Part shown: one piece after another, positions 1-8,229 of the stretch
How the letters are laid out: the number at the start of each line of letters is the position of its first letter
How positions within the stretch are numbered: position 1 is the first letter of the stretch
From: JACKAF01 sp041391485
GTDB taxonomy: Bacteria; Bdellovibrionota; FAC87; UBA2466; JACKAF01
Length of the DNA: 64,000 nt
Direction: 5' to 3'
NCBI GenBank assembly: GCA_041391485.1
Contig: JAWKNY010000014.1
Span: 26,160 to 90,159 of the forward strand
Translations under genes and position numbers: made by a program
Notes under the pieces: model-generated
What the model saw: only the letters and a program-made list of their open reading frames with translations
Databases searched by the model: none
Told to the model about the DNA's origin: nothing

Positions 1-195
1 GAACTTCTGCTTCTCGCCAATGACGGCAGCCGCCGCTTCTTTTTCAATTTCCTTTTTCTCTTCGTCAAAGCCAGCTAATTCAACCGCGGCGGGTTTGTCA
101 CCCGCACTTAACGCCGGAAGTACCTCTTCCTCTGCGCGCGCGCCCTGAAAAACCAGTAATAGTAGACTGAGTGCTATCGGATAACCCAAACGCAT
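1..195 (-). CDS. Exported protein, N-terminal part only
   Basis: The reading frame runs from an ATG at 195 out of the left edge, giving 65 residues of an incomplete protein. A strong ribosome binding site (GGAGGAGGG) lies just upstream on the minus strand. The N-terminus is a clear Sec signal peptide: MRLGYPIALSLLLL, then a small-residue cleavage site after GARA at about residue 21. The mature part begins acidic and becomes rich in Glu, Lys and Ala. Not enough is present to assign a family. It is divergent from the hydrolase at 265. Confidence 0.7.
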   Translation of the reverse strand, partial: MRLGYPIALSLLLLVFQGARAEEEVLPALSAGDKPAAVELAGFDEEKKEIEKEAAAAVIGEKQKF

Positions 196-264
196 GAAAC
201 CCTCCTCCATTTAACTGAACGCTAAACGCGGCGGGTCATCGGTGTCTATGATAAAATACGACGC

Positions 265-1062
265 GTGTTAAGAATCTGCGTCACCATTCTGTTCGGATTA
301 GGACTCATTTACGGGGCCTTGGTGATGGTCGCGTCTCTCACTCAACGCAATCTTCAATATTTTCCAACCCATGTGGATAGAAAAGGCAGCGGCAACTCGA
401 CGTTCAGACCCTGGCGAGATGTGGCCGGTCAATTTTGGGGCTACATCCGCCCAGCAGCCGATCCCAAACGGGTCGTGATTTTCTTTCACGGCAACGGCGG
501 CGAGGCCCTTGGCCGAAACTGGGTGGACGAGCTCATCCCGGACAAGAACGTGCTGATTCTACTCGCGGAGTACCCCGGATTCGGGGCCCGAGCAGGCGAT
601 CCGAGCGAAGCGCTGATCTTCCAGGAAGCCGAACTTCTCCTTGATACCGTTCGCCAGAAGTGGGCCCTACTCCCCATCACCGTGATCGGCGAAAGCCTGG
701 GAAGTGGCCCGGCAAGCTACATCGCCAGCCAGCGTGAGGTCGACCGGCTCGCCCTGATTTCGCCCTTCAGCTCGGCGGTAGATGTCGGCCAATACCACTA
801 CCCCTACCTACCCGTAAGGTGGGTCATGAAAGACCGCTACGAAAACATGCGCTATCTCTCCGCGGCGCCTTTTCCACTCCATATAGTCCAAGGAGAAGCG
901 GACGAGGTGGTCCCCATCCAGTTCGGACAAAAGCTTTTCGATGCGTACACCGGCCCCAAAACCTTCACCCGGCTACCCGGCTATGGGCACAACGACATCG
1001 TGCCCGCTCTTATCAAAGGCGAGAAAACCCAAGCCTTCAGAGACTTTTTGGTAGGCCGCTAG
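265..1062 (+). CDS. Alpha/beta hydrolase, membrane-anchored
   Basis: 265 residues from a GTG start. An N-terminal hydrophobic segment (about 1-25) suggests a signal anchor. The hydrolase core follows. HGNGG (about 75-79) forms the oxyanion-hole strand, GESLGS (142-147) is the nucleophile elbow with Ser144, Asp213 sits in GEADEVVP, and His242 sits in GYGHND. The layout resembles the BEM46/ABHD13-like group of serine hydrolases. The substrate cannot be told; esterase or thioesterase activity is likely. A TATGAT box lies only about 13 bases upstream of the GTG and no Shine-Dalgarno sequence is visible, so the transcript may be leaderless or the start may differ. Confidence 0.8.
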   Translation: MLRICVTILFGLGLIYGALVMVASLTQRNLQYFPTHVDRKGSGNSTFRPWRDVAGQFWGYIRPAADPKRVVIFFHGNGGEALGRNWVDELIPDKNVLILLAEYPGFGARAGDPSEALIFQEAELLLDTVRQKWALLPITVIGESLGSGPASYIASQREVDRLALISPFSSAVDVGQYHYPYLPVRWVMKDRYENMRYLSAAPFPLHIVQGEADEVVPIQFGQKLFDAYTGPKTFTRLPGYGHNDIVPALIKGEKTQAFRDFLVGR

Positions 1063-1448
1063 AGCAGCCTTGGTCCATTTCGGCTCTACTTTCTCAAATT
1101 GGACTGTCCGAAGTTGAGAATCTGGGGTCAGTTTGGCCCCGTTTGATCGCATTCCTCGCTGAAACAAGCCCAAAAAATAGATCCCAAAGTTGGCATCAAG
1201 ATTGCTCTATTAATTAAACAAGACGAGGGGGTCCAAACCCTCTCGAGGTTTTTGAAAGTTTTCAGATTGAGAGGTGAGGGCTTAGCCCTCCTTCTCGCTG
1301 AGTTCCAGAGAGTCCCGCTAACTCGCCGGGGAATCTCGAAACGGGCCAACGCGCCTCTTGTCCCAAATCTACACTTTATAACTTACCCTAGACACCCCAA
1401 AAGGGGCCCCGCCTTGTCGTTTGCTTTCGCCTCCGCTAACTTAAAAAA
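1063..1448. other. Gene-free stretch with a RAYT-type repeat remnant
   Basis: No convincing gene is seen in these 386 bases. At about 1103-1140 the plus strand reads CTGTCCGAAGTTGAGAATC followed by TGGGGTCAGTTTGGCCCC. This resembles the sequence often flanking REP-associated tyrosine transposases, whose ends carry GGGGTCAG and AACTTCGGACA motifs. The GGGG...CCCC part could also fold as a small hairpin. A short protein-like stretch in one plus frame (about 1160-1320) has no start and no recognisable family. Reading it as a mobile-element scar is an inference from memory of such flanks. Confidence 0.35.
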
Positions 1449-2420
1449 ATGGATTCCGCTTTGCCAAAGTCCACCGTTAAAAGTTTTTCCGGCCTGCTGC
1501 ACGAGAACGGATTGTCGCTAAAACGTCGGCATCTATCGACGTTACAAGTGAACATGGGAAAGCTTTGCAACCAGGCCTGCCAGCATTGCCATGTGGAAGC
1601 GGGACCCAAACGCACGGAAAACATGGAGCTGGCTACGGTAGAGGCTTGTTTGAATCTCGCGCGGAGCGCCAAGGTGCAATGGGTGGACATCACGGGCGGC
1701 GCGCCGGAAATGAATCCCCACTTTCGTTACTTCGTATCCGAATTGCGAAAACTCGGGGTACAGGTAATCGACCGGTGCAACCTCACGGTGCTGTGGGAAC
1801 CTGGACAAGAGGACACCGCAGAGTTTCTAGCGCAGCACCAGGTACGCGTGGTCGCTTCCCTTCCCTGCTACTCCGAAGCTAATGTGCGCAAACAGCGCGG
1901 TAGTGGCGTTTTCGACAAAAGCATTCGCGCTCTTCAAAGATTGAATGAGCTTGGGTACGGTCGCGGGTCACTTAGCTTGGACCTCGTCTACAATCCGGTC
2001 GGTGCCTTCCTGCCTCCCGATCAGTCGTCGCTAGAAGCGACCTACAAAGAGCGCCTGCAAAAAGATTTTGGCATTGAGTTTAACCACCTCTTCACGCTTA
2101 CCAACATGCCGATCAAACGCTTCGCAGAAGCCTTACAGCGAGAGGGGAAATACGACGAGTATCTGGAGCTACTCGCAAAAGCTTTTAACCCTGCGAGCGT
2201 TGAGGGCCTGATGTGCCGAGACCTCATCAGTGTGGGCTACGACGGCAAGCTCTACGACTGTGATTTTAATCAGATGCTCGAAATCCCGCTCGGTGAAGGC
2301 ACTCGCGGATTAGAAACTCTGATCGCCGATCGGCTAGAAAACGCGCCCATCGCCACCGGGCCACACTGCTTTGGTTGTACGGCGGGAAGCGGAAGCTCAT
2401 GCACGGGTGCACTCGCCTAG
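1449..2420 (+). CDS. arsS: ArsS-like radical SAM protein (arsenosugar biosynthesis, DUF3641 C-terminus)
   Basis: 323 residues. The radical SAM cluster motif CxxxCxxC is at Cys40, Cys44 and Cys47 (CNQACQHC), followed by DITGGAPEMNP, a typical SAM-binding strand. The C-terminal half has the DUF3641-type cysteine pattern: MCRDLISVGYDGKLYDCDF and then CFGCTAGSGSSC near the end, probably auxiliary Fe-S ligands. The overall pattern matches ArsS, which with the methyltransferase ArsM makes arsenosugar precursors. No arsM or other ars gene is in the window, so the pathway role rests on family resemblance only. It ends 5 bases from the convergent glycosyltransferase gene. Confidence 0.85.
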   Translation: MDSALPKSTVKSFSGLLHENGLSLKRRHLSTLQVNMGKLCNQACQHCHVEAGPKRTENMELATVEACLNLARSAKVQWVDITGGAPEMNPHFRYFVSELRKLGVQVIDRCNLTVLWEPGQEDTAEFLAQHQVRVVASLPCYSEANVRKQRGSGVFDKSIRALQRLNELGYGRGSLSLDLVYNPVGAFLPPDQSSLEATYKERLQKDFGIEFNHLFTLTNMPIKRFAEALQREGKYDEYLELLAKAFNPASVEGLMCRDLISVGYDGKLYDCDFNQMLEIPLGEGTRGLETLIADRLENAPIATGPHCFGCTAGSGSSCTGALA

Positions 2421-2425
2421 GGCGT

Positions 2426-3313
2426 TTAGGTCTGCTTAAGAAGCTCGTAGTTTCTGAATTCACCGATCCGAAATCTAAAAATTCTCTCCCAAGCGTAGGT
2501 GAGTAGATTCTTGATCTCTTTGCGATCCCATTTTCTGGGGTAGTTGCGAGGATCAAAGTCATCGGAGACGGTATCGATACGATCTTTCATGACACCTGGG
2601 TGTTTGCCTTTAAAACGCCGCAAACCCACCAGACGGTGAAGCTCCTGATCTTTTTGAGCTGGGTCTTCACCCCACCAACGGGACATCTCTTCACGCTTGG
2701 TCCGCAACGACTCGCGAGTCCGCACGTAGCCGTAGTGAAAGACTCGTGCATTGGCGGGGATGACCTTTAAACGTTCTCCGTTTTTTCTAAAACCTTGTGC
2801 GTCTCTAAACGCCGCGATCCCGCGGTGGTTTTTGAAGGCTCGCACCTCTCTCCGGTACCAGTTGCGCGCCGAGATGGTGTAATGGCAGCTACCGTAAAAA
2901 TGCCGGTAGTCGAATACAATGCCATCCACATTTTCCCGTTTGTCGGCTACGGCTACCGCCTTCAGGATGTTGGTGTAGTCTTTTTCGTGCAGCACTTCGT
3001 CGGCTTGCAAATAGAAGCACCAGCGTTCGCGGCAATAGGCCATTGTCGTGTCGGTTTGAAATTTGAGTTGGTTGCCACCCGTAGTGTCCTGCAAGTCCCA
3101 CACGGACTGCACGACTTTGATCTTGCCTTCGGCTTCTTCCGCAAGCGCTTGGCACAGCTCGTAGGTGCCGTCCGAAGAATCGCCGCAATTGATGATGAGC
3201 TCGTCGCAGATGGGAAGCAAAGACAGGACCGACTCGCGGAAGGGGTAATCCAACTTCACCGCGTTTCGAACAATTGTAAAACCGGAGATTCCCGTTTTTT
3301 TAGGCAGGTCCAT
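2426..3313 (-). CDS. Family 2 glycosyltransferase
   Basis: 295 residues. The N-terminus has the GT-A entry strand (ISGFTIVRNAVKLDYPF), then DELIINCGDSSDGT, the usual sugar-nucleotide binding segment. The DxD position is replaced by QADEVLHE (about residues 103-110), as in the WaaE/KdtX-like branch of GT2. It is predicted to be a cytosolic enzyme transferring a sugar to a surface glycan; the acceptor is unknown. The ATG lies one base after the ychF stop, so it is probably the last gene of the prs-rplY-pth-ychF operon, an unusual companion for these housekeeping genes. Confidence 0.8.
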   Translation of the reverse strand: MDLPKKTGISGFTIVRNAVKLDYPFRESVLSLLPICDELIINCGDSSDGTYELCQALAEEAEGKIKVVQSVWDLQDTTGGNQLKFQTDTTMAYCRERWCFYLQADEVLHEKDYTNILKAVAVADKRENVDGIVFDYRHFYGSCHYTISARNWYRREVRAFKNHRGIAAFRDAQGFRKNGERLKVIPANARVFHYGYVRTRESLRTKREEMSRWWGEDPAQKDQELHRLVGLRRFKGKHPGVMKDRIDTVSDDFDPRNYPRKWDRKEIKNLLTYAWERIFRFRIGEFRNYELLKQT

Positions 3314-3314
3314 G

Positions 3315-4408
3315 CTATTTCGAAACGTTGAACCGAAAGAGTATCACATCTTTAGGTTGAACCACGTATTCCTTTCCTTCTTGGCGTAAGAGTCCGGCTT
3401 CGCGTACCTTCGCTTCGCTTCCCAGACGCAGCAAATCTTCGCTGTTGTAACATTCTGCGCAGATAAACCCTTTTTCAAAATCCGTGTGAATCACACCGGC
3501 GGCTTGAGGTGCCTTCATCCCTTTGTGGATGGTCCACGCACGCGCCTCTTTAGGACCCGCGGTGTAGTAGGTGCAAAGCCCCAGCAAATCAAAAGCGCCC
3601 CGAATGAGCCGGTTCAGGCCGGGCTCGGTGATGCCGAGTTCAGTGAGGTATTCGCCCCGCTCCTCTTCTGGGAGAGACGCGATCTCTGCTTCGAGCGCAC
3701 AGTCGATGGACAGACTAATGGCCCCGTGATCTTTGGCATACTTTTCTACGGTTTCCACCCACTGTTTTTCCTCGGGCTTACCGGTGGAATTGCAAAGATA
3801 GAGTACGGGCTTTGCCGTTAGAAGAAAAAGCGTGTCCAGTAGCTCCCAGTCGTTCTTTTCGAGCACGCAGCTGCGGGCCGGCTTGCCAGCGTCGAGGTGT
3901 GCTTTCATTTTGTCGAGAATCTCCGCGTTCTTCGCAATCTTCTTGTCGCCACTTTTTGCGGAGTTCTTTTCTTTGGACAGGCGTTTTTCAACGGTTTGCA
4001 AATCCGCGAGAATGAGCTCAGTCTCAATCACTTCAATATCGTTCAGCGGATCGACTCCACCGTGGACGTGGATGACGTCATCATTTTTAAAGCAACGGAC
4101 CAAGTGGATAATCGCATCCACCTCCCGGATGTGAGAAAGGAACTGGTTGCCCAGACCTTCACCCTTGCTCGCTCCCTTCACAATTCCGGCAATGTCTACA
4201 AACTGCGTGGTCGCGGGCACAATCTTTTGGGACTGGATCACTTTGGCGATATCGTCCAGGCGCGAATCGGGGACGGTTACCATGCCGATGTTCGGTTCAA
4301 TGGTACAAAAGGGTAGTTCGCCGCTTCGGCTTTGGCGCTGCCTAGCGCATTAAACAAAGTGGATTTTCCGACGTTGGGCAAGCCAACGATTCCGCATCTA
4401 AGACTCAT
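3315..4408 (-). CDS. ychF: Ribosome-binding ATPase/GTPase YchF, interrupted by a one-base frameshift
   Basis: The Obg-family protein starts at the ATG at 4408 with MSLRCGIVGLPNVGKSTLFN, the G1/P-loop, and continues to EAANYPF. There the frame breaks: at 4307-4310 the plus strand has four A where five are needed to read PFCTIEPNIGMV. After the break the frame stays open through GIVKGASKGEGLGNQFLSHI and a C-terminal TGS-like domain to the stop. Restoring one base gives 364 residues, the normal YchF length. Because YchF is nearly universal and the break is in a homopolymer, a consensus error is likelier than a pseudogene. The start overlaps the end of pth by 11 bases, suggesting translational coupling. 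Confidence 0.9.
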
Positions 4409-5000
4409 TTTTACTTCCTAAAGAGTTTACCCAATTCATCGCAAGACTCACGCCGTCCTGCACACAACGCTCCACGCCCGCCACACAATTTTCGACCGCT
4501 TCGTGGTAAAGCGCTTGTTGTGTCTTCGGGATTTTCGAAAGGACATGGCTGGCCCCATCACGCGTCGCCGACTTTCCGATGCCGACTCGCAAACGCGGGT
4601 AATCCGCCGTCCCCAAACATTCCTGTATGGATCGCAACCCGTTGTGACCGCCGGTCCCACCGGCTTTACGAAGCCTGAGTTGCCCGGGAGGTAAATCGAG
4701 ATCGTCCACAATCACAACCATTTGGGAACTGGGATCGAGCTTAAAGAAATTCACAACTTCAGCCACCGACTCTCCTGAAAGGTTCATGTACGTCTGGGGT
4801 TTGAGTAACAAGACTTTGCCCGCAGGACGGTGTACCTCCGCAAGAAGCCCTTTGAATTTCTTTTGAAATTCGTGCGCGTTCCAATGTTTGGCAAGAGCCT
4901 CCACCGCCTCAAAACCAATGTTGTGAGGCGTGTGACGGTATTCCGAACCCGGATTGCCGAGCCCTACTACAAGGAACGGGTAACTGGGGCCTTCAGCCAT
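4398..5000 (-). CDS. pth: Peptidyl-tRNA hydrolase
   Basis: 200 residues, normal for bacterial Pth. It releases tRNA from stalled peptidyl-tRNA in the cytosol. Visible motifs are VVGLGNPGSEYRHTPHNIGF with the catalytic His26, KPQTYMNLSGE, VVIVDDLDLPPG and GGTGGHNGLRSI, which hold the Asn and Asp residues of the active site. It lies between rplY and ychF in the conserved order prs-rplY-pth-ychF, and its last codons overlap the ychF start. Confidence 0.95.
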   Translation of the reverse strand: MAEGPSYPFLVVGLGNPGSEYRHTPHNIGFEAVEALAKHWNAHEFQKKFKGLLAEVHRPAGKVLLLKPQTYMNLSGESVAEVVNFFKLDPSSQMVVIVDDLDLPPGQLRLRKAGGTGGHNGLRSIQECLGTADYPRLRVGIGKSATRDGASHVLSKIPKTQQALYHEAVENCVAGVERCVQDGVSLAMNWVNSLGSKNES

Positions 5001-5026
5001 GGACTGCCATTCCGGTCACCAGAAGC

Positions 5027-5686
5027 TTACTTGTCCTTCTTATCATCCTTGGCTTCCGCAGACGCTTCTTCCTTCTTCTCCGTCAGCACTTCGGGTTCTG
5101 CTCCAGGAGCCAAAGAAGCTTGCAGCTCTTCTTCCTTCGCAGGCGGTACGACGGTAATAATCGTCGGGTTCTGGTGAGAAGCTTTTTCCAGGCCTTCAGG
5201 CAATTTCAAGTCGTCCAAATGAAAGGACTCGCCGATCGCCAGAGGGGTCACGTCTACATCAATGTGGCTGGGAATCTTGTCCGGGAAGCATTTGACGTCG
5301 ATTTCACGCGCAATCACGTTCAGCACGCCGCCTTCCACTACACCGACAGACTTTCCGATGAAGGTGAGCTTCACCGTGACTTCCACCTTTTCGGTGACGT
5401 CGATTTCCATCAAATCCACATGCAACAAGCGGCGGGTGCGCGGATCGACCTGATAGTCTTTCACGAGCGCTTTTTTGCCGTCCAAGCCAGCACCGTTGAC
5501 GGTCAATACGGAGTTCTTTCCGCCTTCCGTCAAAAGCAATTTCTCTACAATCTTCGGATCCACGACGATGGAATGGTTTCCACCCTGTCCGTACATCACG
5601 GCCGGGATCTTTCCGGCTTGGCGCAGCCGACGGGCAGGCCCATTTCCGCGCTCTTTACGTTCTTCTACTGCTAAGTTTTGTTCCAT
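5027..5686 (-). CDS. rplY: 50S ribosomal protein L25, Ctc/TL5 long form
   Basis: 219 residues: an N-terminal L25 domain (about 1-95; GPARRLRQAGKIPAVMYG and KDYQVDPRTRRLLHVDLMEI) that binds 5S rRNA, a C-terminal TL5 beta domain (about 100-180), and an acidic/lysine-rich tail ending AKDDKKDK. The long form is typical of general-stress Ctc proteins outside the gammaproteobacteria. It lies 18 bases after prs and 26 bases before pth in the same operon. Confidence 0.93.
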   Translation of the reverse strand: MEQNLAVEERKERGNGPARRLRQAGKIPAVMYGQGGNHSIVVDPKIVEKLLLTEGGKNSVLTVNGAGLDGKKALVKDYQVDPRTRRLLHVDLMEIDVTEKVEVTVKLTFIGKSVGVVEGGVLNVIAREIDVKCFPDKIPSHIDVDVTPLAIGESFHLDDLKLPEGLEKASHQNPTIITVVPPAKEEELQASLAPGAEPEVLTEKKEEASAEAKDDKKDK

Positions 5687-5704
5687 CGCCTACTTACCTC
5701 TCTA

Positions 5705-6661
5705 CTAATCAAAAAGTGAACTCACCGAATCTCGGGAGTGAATTCTGTAAATCGCCTCACCCAGCAAATCCGCGACACTCAAGCATTTGATCTGCGGCAA
5801 CTCCGCGATTTGCGGAGAAAGCGGTACGGTGTTGGTGCAGATGACCTGACGCAACTTGCTGCTGCCGATGCGCTCGGCCGCAGGACCGGAGAAGACCCCG
5901 TGCGTGCAGGCAGCGCTCACCGACTTCGCTCCATGCTTGAGCAACACATCTGTCGCCTGAACCAGAGTTCCGGCGGTATCAATCATGTCATCTATAATGA
6001 TGGCGTCCTTACCGGACACATCACCGATGACATTCAAAGCTTTGGCCTCATTGGGCGCGGTACGTCTCTTATCGATAATCGCAAGACCCGCGCTGTCCAG
6101 GCGCTTGGCGTAAGCGCGCGCGCGCTCCACCCCGCCCGCATCTGGCGAAACGACAACGACATTCTGCAAATCGTATTGGGAGCGCAGGTATTCCACGAGC
6201 ACGGGCTTGGAATAAAGATGATCAAAAGGAATATTAAAAAACCCTTGAATCTGTCCGGCGTGCAAATCCATCGAAAGAACGCGGTTCACGCCCGCTGCCG
6301 TCAGCAGGTCCGCAACCAGCTTGGCGGTGATGGGCACCCGGGGCTGGACCTTACGATCCTGACGGGCGTAGCCATAGTACGGAATGACCGCCGTGATCGA
6401 GGACGCTGAAGAGCGCCGCATGGCATCGCACATAATAAGGAGTTCCATCAACGCCACGTTGACCGGAGGGCAAGTTGGCTGAACGATGTACACGTCCGTG
6501 CCGCGGACGTTCTCCTGGATTTCGACGAAGATCTCCCCGTCGGAAAATCGCTTCACGTCGGCCCGGGCCAACTGGGTATCGAGCTTCTTGGCGATCTCCG
6601 CTGCCAGAGCAGGGTTCGACGTGCCGGAGAAGATTTTCATCTGTGTATCGGTCCAAGCCAT
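5705..6661 (-). CDS. prs: Ribose-phosphate pyrophosphokinase (PRPP synthetase)
   Basis: 318 residues, full length. It makes PRPP from ribose 5-phosphate and ATP for purine, pyrimidine, His and Trp synthesis. Seen are KIFSGTSNPALAAEIAKKL, RFSDGEIFVEI, YGYARQDRK (ATP site), DLHAGQIQGFF (Mg-binding), VVSPDAGGVERARAYA (flexible loop) and the PRPP-binding loop DDMIDTAGTL. The first ATG (6661) lies very close to a promoter-like sequence; the alternative Met8 (6640), which begins MKIFSG, aligns better with many homologues. It is the first gene of the prs-rplY-pth-ychF operon. Confidence 0.96.
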   Translation of the reverse strand: MAWTDTQMKIFSGTSNPALAAEIAKKLDTQLARADVKRFSDGEIFVEIQENVRGTDVYIVQPTCPPVNVALMELLIMCDAMRRSSASSITAVIPYYGYARQDRKVQPRVPITAKLVADLLTAAGVNRVLSMDLHAGQIQGFFNIPFDHLYSKPVLVEYLRSQYDLQNVVVVSPDAGGVERARAYAKRLDSAGLAIIDKRRTAPNEAKALNVIGDVSGKDAIIIDDMIDTAGTLVQATDVLLKHGAKSVSAACTHGVFSGPAAERIGSSKLRQVICTNTVPLSPQIAELPQIKCLSVADLLGEAIYRIHSRDSVSSLFD

Positions 6662-6670
6662 AGGGGTCCC

Positions 6671-6699
6671 AATCTAAGCAAAACCTCCCGTAATTACAA
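6671..6699 (-). promoter_or_regulatory. Putative sigma70-type promoter of the prs operon
   Basis: Minus strand TTGTAA (6699-6694), 17-base spacer, TAGATT (6676-6671). If used, transcription would start within a few bases of the first ATG of prs. That gives a nearly leaderless mRNA or favours initiation at Met8. Confidence 0.4.
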
Positions 6700-6810
6700 G
6701 CCCCTTGACCTACTCCCACAGCTTGTTAAACTCGCGCCCTAAATCGTGGCCAAAATCGGGGCATCTCCCTCTCATGGCCGACCACAAGGACAGCTTTTAA
6801 AGGACAAACG

Positions 6811-7932
6811 ATGCGCCTTTTTGTTCCGAAGGAAACCTCTCCCAAAGAAACCCGTATCGCTCTTATCCCCGCGGGGGTCGCCAAACTCAAAAAATTGGGT
6901 GCCGAAATCGCCGTGGAAGCGGGATTGGGAACGAAGCTGGGGTTTGCGGACTCGGAGTACGAAGCCGCCGGGGCGACGCTGAGCACGGACAGGGCGGCGG
7001 GACTTGGCAGCGCCGACATGGTGCTGCGCCTCGGAAAACCGGGGCCCGAAGAGATTGCTCAACTCAAAAAGGGCTCCATTCACGTGAGCTATCTGGACCC
7101 TTTCTTTCAGAAAGAGCTTTTGCAGACCTTTGCGGGAGCCGGGATCACCGCCATCGCGATGGAAATGATCCCCCGCACGACCATCGCGCAAAAGATGGAC
7201 GCGCTCAGCTCCCAAGCCAACCTAGGTGGGTACGTTGCGGTCGTGCTGGCCGCCGAGCGCCTGACCAAAGCCTTTCCGATGATGATGACGCCGGCCGGAA
7301 CCTTACAGCCCGCCAAGGTGTTCATCATTGGTGTGGGCGTTGCCGGTCTCCAGGCCATCGCCACCGCAAAGCGGCTGGGGGCACGGGTCGAGGCCTTTGA
7401 CACCCGCCCCGTCGTCGAAGAACAGGTCCGATCGCTGGGAGCCAAGTTTGTGAAAATTGACCTCGGGGAGACTGGGGAAACCAAGGGTGGCTACGCCACT
7501 GCCCTCACTCCGGAACAGATTAAGAAACAGCAAGAGGGGATGGCCAAAGTCTGCGCCGGGGCGGATGTGGTCATCACAACGGCCCAGGTCTTCGGACGCA
7601 GAGCGCCTCGAATCGTGACGGCCGATATGGTCGCGGGAATGCGCCCCGGAAGTATCGTCGTCGACATGGCGGTGGAGACGGGCGGCAACGTCGAGGGCAG
7701 CCGCTTGGATGAAGAGGTGGATCTCAACGGCGTGCTCGTGATGGGGCTCGGCAACTTGCCAGGACGAGTACCGGTTCACGCCTCCCAGATGTACTCCTCC
7801 AACATCACCAACCTTGTGGAACATTTTTGGGACAAGGAAAAGAACGCTTTCGACCTGAAGTTTGAAGACGAAATCATCAAAGGCTGTGTCGTTACCCACA
7901 ACGGGGCGATCTGCCATGACATGTTGAAATAG
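6811..7932 (+). CDS. pntAA: NAD(P) transhydrogenase subunit alpha part 1 (NAD-binding dI domain)
   Basis: 373 residues, the soluble NAD(H)-binding component of the three-subunit proton-translocating transhydrogenase. It starts MRLFVPKETSPKETRIALIP, typical of the alanine dehydrogenase/PNT N-terminal fold. The Rossmann NAD site is IIGVGVAGLQAIATAKRLGA, followed by EAFDTRP. RPVVEEQVRSLGAKFV and the mobile loop region follow. AAGGA lies 6 bases upstream of the ATG. The next gene starts 9 bases after the stop, so pntAA-pntAB-pntB form one operon that couples proton entry to NADPH formation. Confidence 0.95.
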   Translation: MRLFVPKETSPKETRIALIPAGVAKLKKLGAEIAVEAGLGTKLGFADSEYEAAGATLSTDRAAGLGSADMVLRLGKPGPEEIAQLKKGSIHVSYLDPFFQKELLQTFAGAGITAIAMEMIPRTTIAQKMDALSSQANLGGYVAVVLAAERLTKAFPMMMTPAGTLQPAKVFIIGVGVAGLQAIATAKRLGARVEAFDTRPVVEEQVRSLGAKFVKIDLGETGETKGGYATALTPEQIKKQQEGMAKVCAGADVVITTAQVFGRRAPRIVTADMVAGMRPGSIVVDMAVETGGNVEGSRLDEEVDLNGVLVMGLGNLPGRVPVHASQMYSSNITNLVEHFWDKEKNAFDLKFEDEIIKGCVVTHNGAICHDMLK

Positions 7933-7941
7933 GGGAACCCG

Positions 7942-8229
7942 ATGGGCTTATTGCTATTTGTTTTGGTCCTATCCATTTTTTTGGGCTTTGAGCTAATCTC
8001 CAAAGTCCCTTCGCAGTTGCACACGCCCTTGATGTCGGGCTCGAACGCGATTTCAGGCATTACCATTGTCGGCGCACTCATCGCCTCAGGGATAGACGGG
8101 CAGGATCAGCTGGCTGTTATTCTCGGGACCCTGGCTGTCGCTACCGCCACGGTGAACGTGGTCGGCGGCTACCTGGTGACCGACAGAATGTTGGGTTTCT
8201 TCAAAAGCAAAGATAAGGGCAGCAAATAG
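7942..8229 (+). CDS. pntAB: NAD(P) transhydrogenase subunit alpha part 2 (membrane)
   Basis: 95 residues with three or four hydrophobic helices. It starts MGLLLFVLVLSIFLGFELIS and contains VPSQLHTPLMSGSNAISGIT, the conserved start of the PntAB membrane domain. It forms part of the proton channel with PntB. Its TAG stop shares one base with the GTG start of pntB (TAGTG), indicating translational coupling. The split alpha subunit is common outside the enterobacteria. Confidence 0.95.
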   Translation: MGLLLFVLVLSIFLGFELISKVPSQLHTPLMSGSNAISGITIVGALIASGIDGQDQLAVILGTLAVATATVNVVGGYLVTDRMLGFFKSKDKGSK

